Origin: Schoenoplectus triqueter
Lineage: Eukaryota; Streptophyta; Magnoliopsida; Poales; Cyperaceae
Direction of reading: 5' to 3'
DNA length: 27,957 nucleotides
Assembly: GCA_964058805.1 (NCBI GenBank)
Contig: CAXKVV010001035.1
Span: 1-27,957, forward strand
This document shows positions 20,604-27,957 of the stretch, piece after piece. Position 1 is the stretch's first letter, and every line of letters begins with the position of its first letter. Position numbers and translations under genes: made by a program. Below the pieces are notes generated by a model. It worked only from the letters and a program-made list of their open reading frames with translations, was not told the DNA's origin and searched no databases.

Positions 20604-21656
20604 GGGATAATATCTCCATACGCTCCTGAATTATTGATTCGTGACAAATAGACCCGGGCCTTAACCAAACATCCTCTCAACAACACCACATATAACAAAT
20701 GACCCCTCAACTTTTAATATGTGAATGACCAAAATTCACTTTTATAAATGAAGTTTAATATTTATAATATGTGAATGACCAAAATTCACTTATGTAAATG
20801 TAGTATAATATTTAAAATATTTATGTTAACACCCAATTATAATATGTGAATGACCGAAATTCACTTATGTAAATGTAGTATAATGTTTAAAATATTTATA
20901 ATATGTGAATGACCACAATTCGCTTATGTAAATGTAGTATAGTATTTAAAATATTTATTTTAACACTCAATTTTAATATGTGAACGACCAAAATTCACTT
21001 ATGTAAATGTAGTATAATATTTAAAATATTTATATTCTCTGATTTTCAATTTTACAGAATTTTATTAATTATTTTTAGAAGCAATATATTCTTAACTAAT
21101 TAAACACGATAAATATAAATTTGCTATTTTATTTTTATTTTGATTTTATCTTTGAAGAGTATGTAGCTACATGAATCATTAAAATTGATTCAACGAATTT
21201 ATTTATTTTTATTTGCATGATGTTTTGCAATCAAATTTAAATTAGTAAATTCTTTTTACTTCATAACTTTTATCAATTTTATTTCTAAACGGACAAACAA
21301 ATTCAATTTAAATTATTTATGTTATGATATATTTATTATAAATATAGCATAAAATATGTAAAATAAAAATAAAAATGAAATGAAAGAAGTTTCTTATTAT
21401 TACTTATTTTATTAAGTGCCTATTATTTATAAAGTAGTTAGTTACTTTAGAAATTAAATCTGCGTAGAACATAAGTATTTTAAATATCTTACTATATGTT
21501 TATAAGGATATTCTGATCATTCATAAGTTGTAATTGAGTATCAAATAACAAATTAACAGTTGAGGGTCATATGACACATTTGTTATGTGTTGCATCGTTC
21601 AGTGTTTGATCAAATTAACAAGTCGATAGTTTGAAGGGTTATCGGAACATTGTGCC
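20604..21656. mobile_element. Non-autonomous Mutator-like element (MULE/MITE)
   Basis: A 1053-bp element with perfect 9-bp TSDs (TTTTAATTA). The ends are diverged long inverted repeats of roughly 130-170 bp. The left reads GGGATAATATCTCCATACGC, then AACACCACATATAACAAATG and ACCCCTCAACTTTTAATATG. The reverse complement of the right reads GGCACAATGTTCCGATAAC, then GCAACACATAACAAATG and GACCCTCAACTGTTAAT. There is no transposase or other long frame. The inner part of the left arm is expanded into a tandem array. Long terminal repeats plus the 9-bp duplication identify the superfamily. Divergence between the arms points to age, yet the duplication is intact. Confidence 0.88.
20716..21036. repeat. 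Tandem array with hairpin units inside the Mutator-like element
   Basis: Five copies of AATATGTGAATGACCAAAAT and following bases start at 20716, 20766, 20841, 20900 and 20975 (spacings 50, 75, 59, 75). Later copies continue CACTTATGTAAATGTAGTAT then AATATTTAAAATATTTAT. Each copy contains GTGAAT...ATTCAC (one has CGAAATTCAC, one has GTGAACG, one has ATTCGC) separated by 7 bases, a small hairpin. The alternating long/short spacing suggests that a 134-bp double unit was duplicated. Confidence 0.9.
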
Positions 21657-21804
21657 TTTTAATTATCTATTCACTGTATTTTCTTGTTGCAAAGAGAAAT
21701 AAATGCTATATGAGATCAAATGGTCCATTACAAGCATAGTGTTAGTAAGAAAATTCATTTCGTGAATATCACTACATGTTTACACTTACTCGGTTGGTTC
21801 TTGT

Positions 21805-22326
21805 TAGGGCTATAAACGAGTCGAGTCAAGCCGAGTTGGGTCAAGCTCATACTCGGCTCATTAGTTTAATGAGCCGACTCACTAATTACTTTCGAGCCAA
21901 AAGATTTAGCTTGAGATCGATTCGTTAAGTTAATGAACTAACCGAGCTGGCTCGTTAAAACTCATTAAGGCTAATTTAATAGTTAATAATATTTTTTATG
22001 ATATTTTATATTAAAATTTATATAATTTTTTTAAATAACTAATGATAAAATATTTCACATAATTTAATATAATAATTTAAATACATGTCATATTATAAAC
22101 TATTTATTATACTAAAAGTTCATAATAAAAATATAAAAATAATAAATATTAATAGTTTAACGAGCTAAACGAGCCTAACAAACCGAGCCAGCCTGAGCTC
22201 AAGCTCAGCTCATTAACTTAACGAGCTTAACAAGCCGGCTTGTTAACGGCTCGGTCCATTAACGAGTGAGCCACGAGCTAAGAGTTTTTTTGGCCACGAG
22301 CCACGAGCCACGAGCCACGAGCCCTA
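21805..22326 (+). mobile_element. Non-autonomous hAT-type MITE, copy 3, with perfect 8-bp TSDs
   Basis: Starts TAGGGCTATAAACGAGTCG and ends GAGCCACGAGCCCTA. It is flanked by perfect direct repeats GTTCTTGT at 21797-21804 and 22327-22334. The subterminal regions are full of GAGCC/GAGTC/GGCTC motifs in inverted arrangement, ending with four tandem GAGCCAC-type heptamers (about 22294-22321). The centre is AT-rich and non-coding. Same family as 3823-4396 and 10626-11151. Confidence 0.93.
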
Positions 22327-22334
22327 GTTCTTGT

Positions 22335-22975
22335 TCTAAGTTTGAATTTTCATTTTTCTTTTGTTGTGTAGGCATCAGTTTTTTTTTTGTTATGCTCTTA
22401 TTTTATCCTTTTCTACTTCGTAGCTCTTCTTTTTTGTTTTTTTTTTTAAATCTGTTTCTGCTCTTTACATCTCAACTGTAAAGATGGACCTATGCCACCT
22501 CACATAGCAACAAGAAGAAACTGTGTGAGATATGTGGTGTTTTTTTCAGTTAATATTTTTGTCCGTATGAAAATGTTCCAACGATCACTAGGAAATGATA
22601 ACAAAACAAATCCAATTAGCTAAAATATATACATGTAAGAAACACAAAATTTTTAATCTAACACATTAAAAATGACAAATAATCAAATAATTTATTTTTT
22701 GTAATTAAGTTCTAATTATTTTTAGATCTCGATCTACACAATATGGAAACCTATTATTCTATGCAAGACAAAACATATATTTGGTGTCATAAAATATACA
22801 TCTTTGATGTAATTTTGGTGTACAGCGTGAAGAACAAAATTGAGCACTTATTCTCTTAATTACTTGATCCACCTTATTTCACGCATATATGTAATGCAAC
22901 AGTTATTACAAATCAATTCTATTTTGCATTGTTACACATGTGAAAGGTATAGATGGGTAGCTCAACGATGCAATG
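22335..22975. other. Unassigned sequence
   Basis: No supported gene. T-runs at 22379-22389 and 22433-22447 give the frame 22266-22481 its hydrophobic look. That frame also starts inside the MITE, so I treat it as spurious. Confidence 0.45.
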
Positions 22976-23267
22976 TGAATGTGGACATATCCAAAATATT
23001 ATGCTTACTCAACTTAATTAAACATGTTTGTCGTGCATTAATATTTCACATAAAAATATATTTTGTCATGTAATGTTTTTTTTCAACTGTAAAATTGATG
23101 ATGTGACTGCAATTTTTAAATTCAATAAAAGATTTTCATATAGGTATGTGGTTTTGGGGATCGTATAGTGGAAGTCAATTAAAAAACAAACCGTAAATAT
23201 ATTAATTAATATAGTTTTCTTTGCATATTTTTCTCGTGACATACATTCTTATGTAAATACTTGCAAA
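22976..23267 (-). repeat. Dispersed repeat block A, inverted distal copy
   Basis: Read on the minus strand, this matches 442-722 through its whole length, with small gaps. It lies between unassigned sequence and block B, so the order on the minus strand is B then A, the same as at 1486-2397. Confidence 0.72.
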
Positions 23268-23469
23268 ATAAAAGCAAAAGAAAGTGAACGCACTGCATTC
23301 ACGTCACGCGTGTGATATCTAGTAAGCACTTGATTGGTTTTGATATTATAAAATTAAAAAAAGAAGAAGAAAAAAACGGAAAGTGAATTCTTCCACTTTT
23401 GTATCAATTTCTTGACCTAAAATATTCATCAATTTGATGAGAAGGTGTAAATTTGATTTTTTTTAAAGA

Positions 23470-23890
23470 GAACTTTAACTTAGTATATTTAGTATTCTTT
23501 GTGTTTTACCAGTTAATAAGGAAAGTTTTATTTTATTTATTTTTGTGCACGTTGAAGATTTTATTAAATGTCGTTTATAAGAAAAAGTTTCTTTCGTAAT
23601 ATTAATGAACCCTATTATTCGTTATTTTTTTTACTTAAAGAAATTGTTCACTGAGTATTGGAATGGAGTGTTATAATATCTTTCTGAATTCTAATTTGTG
23701 ATCGTTTAAATCTCTAATAGATTCTATATATGGAAATAATTCGGATAATTTATCATTCCAACGGTTATTTGGAGGGATTATGGAGAGTTTGTGGAATGAA
23801 AAAATATATACGGCATGCTCATGGCGATAGGCGTGAAGCCGTGAATGCCCTCTTAGCTGTCCATGCGTGTTATAGAAGCCACGTATCTGT
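23470..23890 (-). repeat. Dispersed repeat block B, inverted distal copy
   Basis: Matches 1486-1908 in reverse complement; see the landmarks given there. Here B and A are separated by only about 200 bp, with no AMT1-like sequence. The shared ATAATAT.AAAACCAATC motif lies within that spacer (about 23328-23350), where the other copy runs into the AMT1 fragment. Open frames 23730-23966 (+) and 23671-24096 (-) overlap it and lack recognised motifs. Confidence 0.75.
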
Positions 23891-24109
23891 ACATGATCTT
23901 GTTGCATATGTGTGTGAGAGAGCGTATCCGTACAAAGATATTGTCTGTGACTTTGCGTCTGTGTGAGAGAGAGTGGCGCGACCCTGCGAGGGTGGGTAGA
24001 CCAGCTTGGGAAGCACGCTCCTCCTCTTCTTCTTCTTTTTTTTTTTTTTGAGAAAACGCTCCTCTTCTCAGTCCCTTGGTTAAAATCTTCTCCCAACTCA
24101 GCCGTAACC

Positions 24110-24355
24110 TATTACCATTTGTCAACGGCTCAATATCGAACCTTCATTCGCTCCTCTCTCTCTTCTCTAGATCCATACTTTTCTCCTTTATTTTCTATTT
24201 CGACCTCCGACGAGCACCTCGCCCCCTCACCTCTCTCTCTTCGACGGGTCGGAGCACTCTGTCAGTACTTATCTAGAGCCCCAACACAAACTCCTATCCC
24301 ACCACTACTATAAAACCTACTTTTTGGTACATCGTACGCGCGATGCTGAGTTCTG
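24110..24355 (+). promoter_or_regulatory. Candidate promoter and leader on the plus strand
   Basis: Pyrimidine-rich sequence (CGCTCCTCTCTCTCTTCTCT, CACCTCTCTCTCTTCGACG) is followed by a TATA-like ACTATAAAAC at about 24308-24317 and then an ATG-rich segment. Y-patches and TATA boxes are ordinary plant core-promoter elements. The TATA lies only about 45 bp before the nearest plausible ATG (24356), so the leader would be very short. The stretch also lies just beyond repeat block B. Confidence 0.35.
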
Positions 24356-24496
24356 ATGAGATCTGCCACTGCTGTGAGGAGTGTTCTCTTTTTTTCTCAA
24401 GTACGCCGCCTCCAAGGCCGTCAACTTCACACAACTCTTGTTGATCCATTACATGCTTGTGCGATTCCAGAGGATGTCATTATTCCTTGCTCTTGA
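24356..24496 (+). CDS. Short ATG-started frame, possible first exon or chance
   Basis: A 46-residue frame beginning MRSATAVRSVLFFSQVRRLQ and containing GRQLHTT, ending at a TGA at 24494. It is rich in Arg, Ser and hydrophobic residues and lacks acidic residues in the first 29, as in a mitochondrial presequence, and it sits just after a TATA-like site. However, it stops without a splice donor in frame. A different frame over the same bases (from about 24380 to 24520, ending at a donor-like AAGAG|GTTGTA) also stays open, reading KYAASKAVNFTQLLLIHY onward. I cannot decide between them, and I recognise neither. Confidence 0.25.
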   Translation: MRSATAVRSVLFFSQVRRLQGRQLHTTLVDPLHACAIPEDVIIPCS

Positions 24497-25236
24497 TGCG
24501 CTCTCGATGTGCGATAAGAGGTTGTAGCTACCTGTTATTTGATAATCTCTAGGGTTTACTAATTTCTAGTTCCAGATGTTTGTTAGAGCAATTTGACCTT
24601 TTCTTTTCTTCATTAATTCTATTCATTTTATTGTAGCAACACCTTGCCTCCCTCGTCCAATCAGGGTATCTAGGGGCACCATTCTCTTTGTACTGATGAA
24701 TGCTGAGGTCAGCCGATCTCAATTCCTTTTCCTCATTTATTGTCTTCCTGGAGAGAATGCCACATCTTCCCGTTAAAAAAAAAGTTTCAGAAGCGGTGGA
24801 GCCAAACACCATGCAGGGAATTAATTTTTCAGTTTCATTTCATACATGTTAGTAACATTTGATGAAAACTATAAAATTCCTAACTTATTTTGTCCAATAG
24901 CACCACGGTGATAGTACTCATGTGTTTGTTCTGAGTGAGCCAAATTCAATCACAAATACACGATACCATACAAATACAAGACCTATTTGTGGGAGCTCTC
25001 CACCTTGCTGGGCATAAATAGAGTTCTATGAGTAAATTAAGCACTGTTTAGTATTCTTCAAATTGGCTGCCCATTTCTAGTTTCATACATGCATTATAGG
25101 ACCTAACCTTTAGATCATTACGGATGAAGTAGATATCTGAACTTTCATGTTCCATAAATAATCATAGTTAATTTTTTTTCACATATTAATTTTGGCATAT
25201 CATTTCTACCGAGAGATTGAATTTGTTATGTGACAG

Positions 25237-25343
25237 GTGACACAGGTCTCACTGGACTGGAAAGCATTAAAAGAGCTATCAACATATTGGTGCTGTTGGG
25301 ACTGCACCAGGAGATTGAATTGATGCAATTCTACATAGCTTGT
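25237..25343 (+). other. Exon-like segment, unrecognised
   Basis: Bounded by an acceptor-like TTATGTGACAG|GTG and a strong donor-like TTGT|GTAAGT. The open frame reads DTGLTGLESIKRAINILVLL and then GLHQEIELMQFYIAC before the donor. The amphipathic charged composition is unlike the surrounding low-complexity frames. I do not recognise the family. It may be an exon of a plus-strand gene with the 24.3-kb segment, or a gene remnant. The phase does not match the candidate segments on either side. Confidence 0.35.
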
Positions 25344-25707
25344 GTAAGTTCTATTGCTACATGCCTTGCTTGCTTTCTCTTACTACCTTCACTTAATATT
25401 GGGAACTGTAATTTCTATGTCAGCTTCTGTCATATGATTCTAGCTTCTGGGACTCTCCCTGGAAAATGTTTTTTTTTTGTCTTTTTACAATTCTAAGAGT
25501 CTACCTGTTAGAATCAAAGTACGAGCTATGCTATGTTAGAATTGAATTTGATAACAACTGGTATGGCTAGTGTCTATGAGACTTACTGTACATTTCTGAC
25601 CTTTATATTCCATCTTGGAATGATTTTTTTTGGCAATAAGGATGACTATTTCACTAATTATATGAGTTCTAGTATTTCAGGTTGGGTTTGTTTTTTTGCT
25701 TTTGCAG

Positions 25708-25847
25708 GGAAGGACAATGATTTGGTTACCACTGCTGAAATGAGTTTTATTCTCAGTGAAGGAACCTTGCTAATTCAGAACCATAGAGTTGATTGTGAAA
25801 GGCTTTTATTCCTTGGTCAAATGCTTTTCTTCTTTTTGTTATTGTGA
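25708..25847 (+). other. Exon-like segment, unrecognised
   Basis: Preceded by a T-rich tract and acceptor TTTTGCAG at 25700-25707. One frame reads KDNDLVTTAEMSFILSEGTL and LIQNHRVDCERLLFLGQM before turning hydrophobic and stopping at TGA 25845. Joined directly to the 25237-25343 segment it would not stay in this frame, so a shared gene would need another donor, another exon or a lesion between them. No family recognised. Confidence 0.3.
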
Positions 25848-26189
25848 CTAGATATTTTGCTTGATATGATGCAAATGACCCTTAGAAGGGCAGTTGGAAC
25901 TGATCTCAATTTAGCTAAACTCAATATTTTGCATAAATTGTGCAATAAAAATGTCTAAGCCTCAAGGAAAGACATCGAGCTATATATGCTAATGTTGGTA
26001 GCTAATTAGCCATCATTCTTGAACCTTAATTGGCCTTGGGCTGTCAGAGAGTGCCAAAAAAGAAAATGCAGGGCATGTTTAAACCATCCTATGTTTCACT
26101 TCAATTGATATGAATAGGCTGTGCATGGTCTAATGTATTAAAATTTGCCTCCTTTAATTTTTGCAAGAGGATTAGCTTCTTTTCATGAA
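25848..26189. other. Unassigned sequence left of the large MITE
   Basis: No supported gene or bounded repeat. Composition is moderately AT-rich. Confidence 0.4.
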
Positions 26190-27480
26190 GGGTTTGTTTG
26201 ACATACCATGAAATAGCAAAAAATAAGAATATAATTACTATTCCGATGAAATAATTTATCAAACGAATTTTAGACTAAGTAGAAGAGTGCGGAATAATGC
26301 TAATCCAGTATACCAACTTATAGGTGGAATATTGGATTAGCTCTCGTCGGAATAGCGATTATTGTTTGATTACATTATATTATAATAAATTAAGATTTAG
26401 TATTATTATATTATTATATTATATTTATGATTATAATTTATTATTTATTACCATTATATTATTATTATCATTATTGTTATTATATTATCGTTACCATTAG
26501 TATTATTATATTATTTATTATTATTATAAATATAATTTTAATATTAAATTATTATATTATGAATATAAATATAATTATTTTATTATTATATTATTATGAT
26601 CAAGATTATTTATTATTATATTATGATGATTATGATTATTATTTTTTATTATTATTTTATAATCCTTTATTGTATTATTATATGTTGATTATATTTATGA
26701 TTAATTTATTATTATATTATTATAATTATTTTTAATTATTTTATGATTATGATTATATTTTTATGATTATATTATTATAATTATGATTATGATTATGACT
26801 ATAATTATTATTATCATGATTATGATTATATTATTAAATTTATGATTACTTATTATTATAATTATGATTGTAATTATAATTTTTTATTATTATATTACTA
26901 TATTATGAATATGTTTATATTTATATTATATTATTATTATAATATTATTATTTATTATGATTATTTTTATTACTTTATGATTATTTTATTATGTTGTATT
27001 ATATTATTATATGTTGATTATAGTTATGATTAATTTATTATTATATTATTATAATTATAATTATTTTTATGATTATGATTATATTTTATTATTATATTAT
27101 TATGATTATGACTATAATTATTATTATCATGATCATGATTATGATTATGATTATTATATTAGGATTATATTATTAAAATTATGATTATTTATTATTATTA
27201 TTATATTATTATAATTATAATTATAATTTATTATTATTATATTACTATATTATGATTATGTTTAAATTTTTATTATATTACTATTATAATATTATTATTT
27301 ATTATGATTATTTTTTATTACTTTATTATTATTATTATCTTACTATTATGATTATTATTTTACTATTATTATTATTATCATCATCATCATTATTAGTATC
27401 GTAATTAAGAATACCATTCTTCTACCACTCTTCAAAAAAACACTATTCCAAAGCTATTCCTTAATTTGCTAAACAGATCC
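26190..27480 (+). mobile_element. 1.29-kb MITE with expanded simple-sequence interior
   Basis: Starts GGGTTTGTTTGACATACC and ends TTTGCTAAACAGATCC, whose complement GGATCTGTTTAGCAAA matches the start at about 10 of 14 positions. GAA directly flanks both ends (26187-26189 and 27481-27483; GAAG if the start is one base later), a possible 3-4 bp duplication. The first 190 bp are homologous to the 290-bp element at 3043-3332, including a hairpin with arms CTAATCCA (26300-26307) and TGGATTAG (26333-26340). GGNNTGTTTG-type ends with 3-bp duplications fit PIF/Harbinger or CACTA-like MITEs, but the expected TTA/TAA target is not seen, so the superfamily is open. The frames within are simple-sequence artefacts. 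Confidence 0.72.
26395..27400. repeat. About 1 kb of degenerate TTA/TTATGA simple sequence
   Basis: Almost all T and A with interspersed ATG/ATGATT steps: TATTATTATATTATT and GATTATGATTAT motifs without a strict period. A longer partial duplication is visible (for example the TTATGATTATGACTATAATTATT motif near 26790 and again near 27105, and the GTTGATTATA.TTATGATTAATTTATTATTA motif near 26684 and 27014), so it grew partly by copying blocks of about 320-330 bp. Confidence 0.9.
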
Positions 27481-27957
27481 GAAGTGAAGTCTGTCTGAGC
27501 GGAAAAACTCTGGATCAACTCCAGCACCTGGGCTCGATTGGTAGTGCTTGTGTCATCACCTCTCTTTGTCTTGTAGTTTATCTTTTCAATTTTTCTCCAT
27601 GATAGTATTGGTCATTTTGTCATTATTTACTTTATTGTCTATATCATGCCTAAAATTATGAAAATGAATATATTTTTGTGATTGCATGTTCCAAAAAAGG
27701 GTTGGGATCCCTTGAGTTTAAAACACAATCAACCCATAAGTTTAAAAATATGTTTGTAAAGTTATTTCAAGTTTTATGATTTTTTTATGAATTTATATTA
27801 GGTTCTTGAGGGATTCTAATCCCAAAAAAAATGATCCTAGATATATACTGTAAACAAAAACTAGGATTGAAATGAAAAGGGGTCTTACTTCAATTTTAAT
27901 GATAATTTTTTTGGGTAGAGTTGTTTTCACCAAATTTATTCATAGCTGGTTTCTTGG
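27481..27957. other. Right-end flank, no supported gene
   Basis: A less AT-rich segment at 27481-27560 stays open in both directions for 25-30 codons (plus strand: SEVCLSGKTLDQLQHLGSIG; minus strand: TTNRAQVLELIQSFSAQTDF) and is followed by a donor-like ATTG|GTAGTG. It is contiguous, across the MITE, with 26160-26189. It could be part of an exon interrupted by the MITE, but neither strand stays open when the MITE is removed in the simplest way. The rest shows nothing. Confidence 0.35.

Noticed and set aside
23671..24125. Overlapping frames of 90-141 residues on the minus strand
   Set aside because: They run through repeat block B and poly-T/CT runs near 24025-24050, and the starts are not all ATG. 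No motif is recognised.
25237..25343. Exon-like peptide as part of a myosin motor domain
   Set aside because: A vague similarity of the RRAI-x-IL-x(3)-L pattern to a myosin motor helix came to mind, but none of the diagnostic motifs are present, so I give no family.
26427..27033. Tyr/Ile/Leu-rich frames of 63-102 residues resembling membrane proteins
   Set aside because: They translate TTA/TAT simple sequence. The composition follows from the repeat, not from selection.
1..27957. tRNA, rRNA, CRISPR or organellar gene content
   Set aside because: I saw no tRNA-like A/B boxes in cloverleaf context, no rRNA motifs, no regular spacer arrays and no plastid or mitochondrial genes on either strand. 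Small structured RNAs cannot be excluded by eye.

Overview
The window looks like intergenic and gene-poor DNA from a flowering-plant nuclear genome. The evidence is strong AT richness, plant-type hAT and Mutator-like transposons with target-site duplications (TSDs), GT/AG introns of about 80-90 bp in the transposase relic, an AAACCCTAG telo-box, pyrimidine-rich promoter patches, and a fragment of a plant-type AMT1 ammonium transporter. I cannot name the species. No intact, recognisable protein-coding gene is present. Most of the open reading frames are short and many lack an ATG.

Layout. Bases 1-3.3 kb hold pieces of a dispersed repeat family (blocks A and B), a broken AMT1-like exon lying between such blocks, an AT-rich palindrome, a diverged dispersed repeat and a small inverted-repeat element. 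A 574-bp hAT-type MITE follows at 3.8-4.4 kb. From about 5.7 to 9.5 kb there is a repeat-poor stretch whose plus strand is A-rich. I read it as a possible minus-strand transcription unit starting near 9.47 kb, with an unresolved reading frame. From 10.6 to 14.5 kb there are a second hAT MITE with perfect 8-bp TSDs, a GC-rich fold-back element with two perfect 29-bp palindromes, a second copy of the dispersed repeat, and a hAT MITE relic.

The best-preserved element is a 4.6-kb hAT transposon at 15818-20454. It has short terminal inverted repeats, GACCC-rich subterminal arrays, its own TATA box, a 5'UTR intron and a three-exon transposase gene broken by five in-frame stops and one frameshift. 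It is followed 149 bp later by a 1053-bp non-autonomous Mutator-like element (20604-21656) with perfect 9-bp TSDs and an internal hairpin-bearing tandem array, and then by a third hAT MITE (21805-22326) with perfect 8-bp TSDs.

At 22.98-23.89 kb, blocks A and B recur in inverted orientation relative to the left end of the window. They are followed by a CT-rich, TATA-containing stretch and several exon-like segments on the plus strand (24.1-25.9 kb) that I could not join into one gene. A 1.29-kb MITE at 26190-27480 carries about 1 kb of degenerate TTA-type simple sequence and is related to the 290-bp element at 3.0-3.3 kb. The window is best read as nested and scattered DNA-transposon history, with one gene-fragment capture candidate and two weak host-gene candidates.
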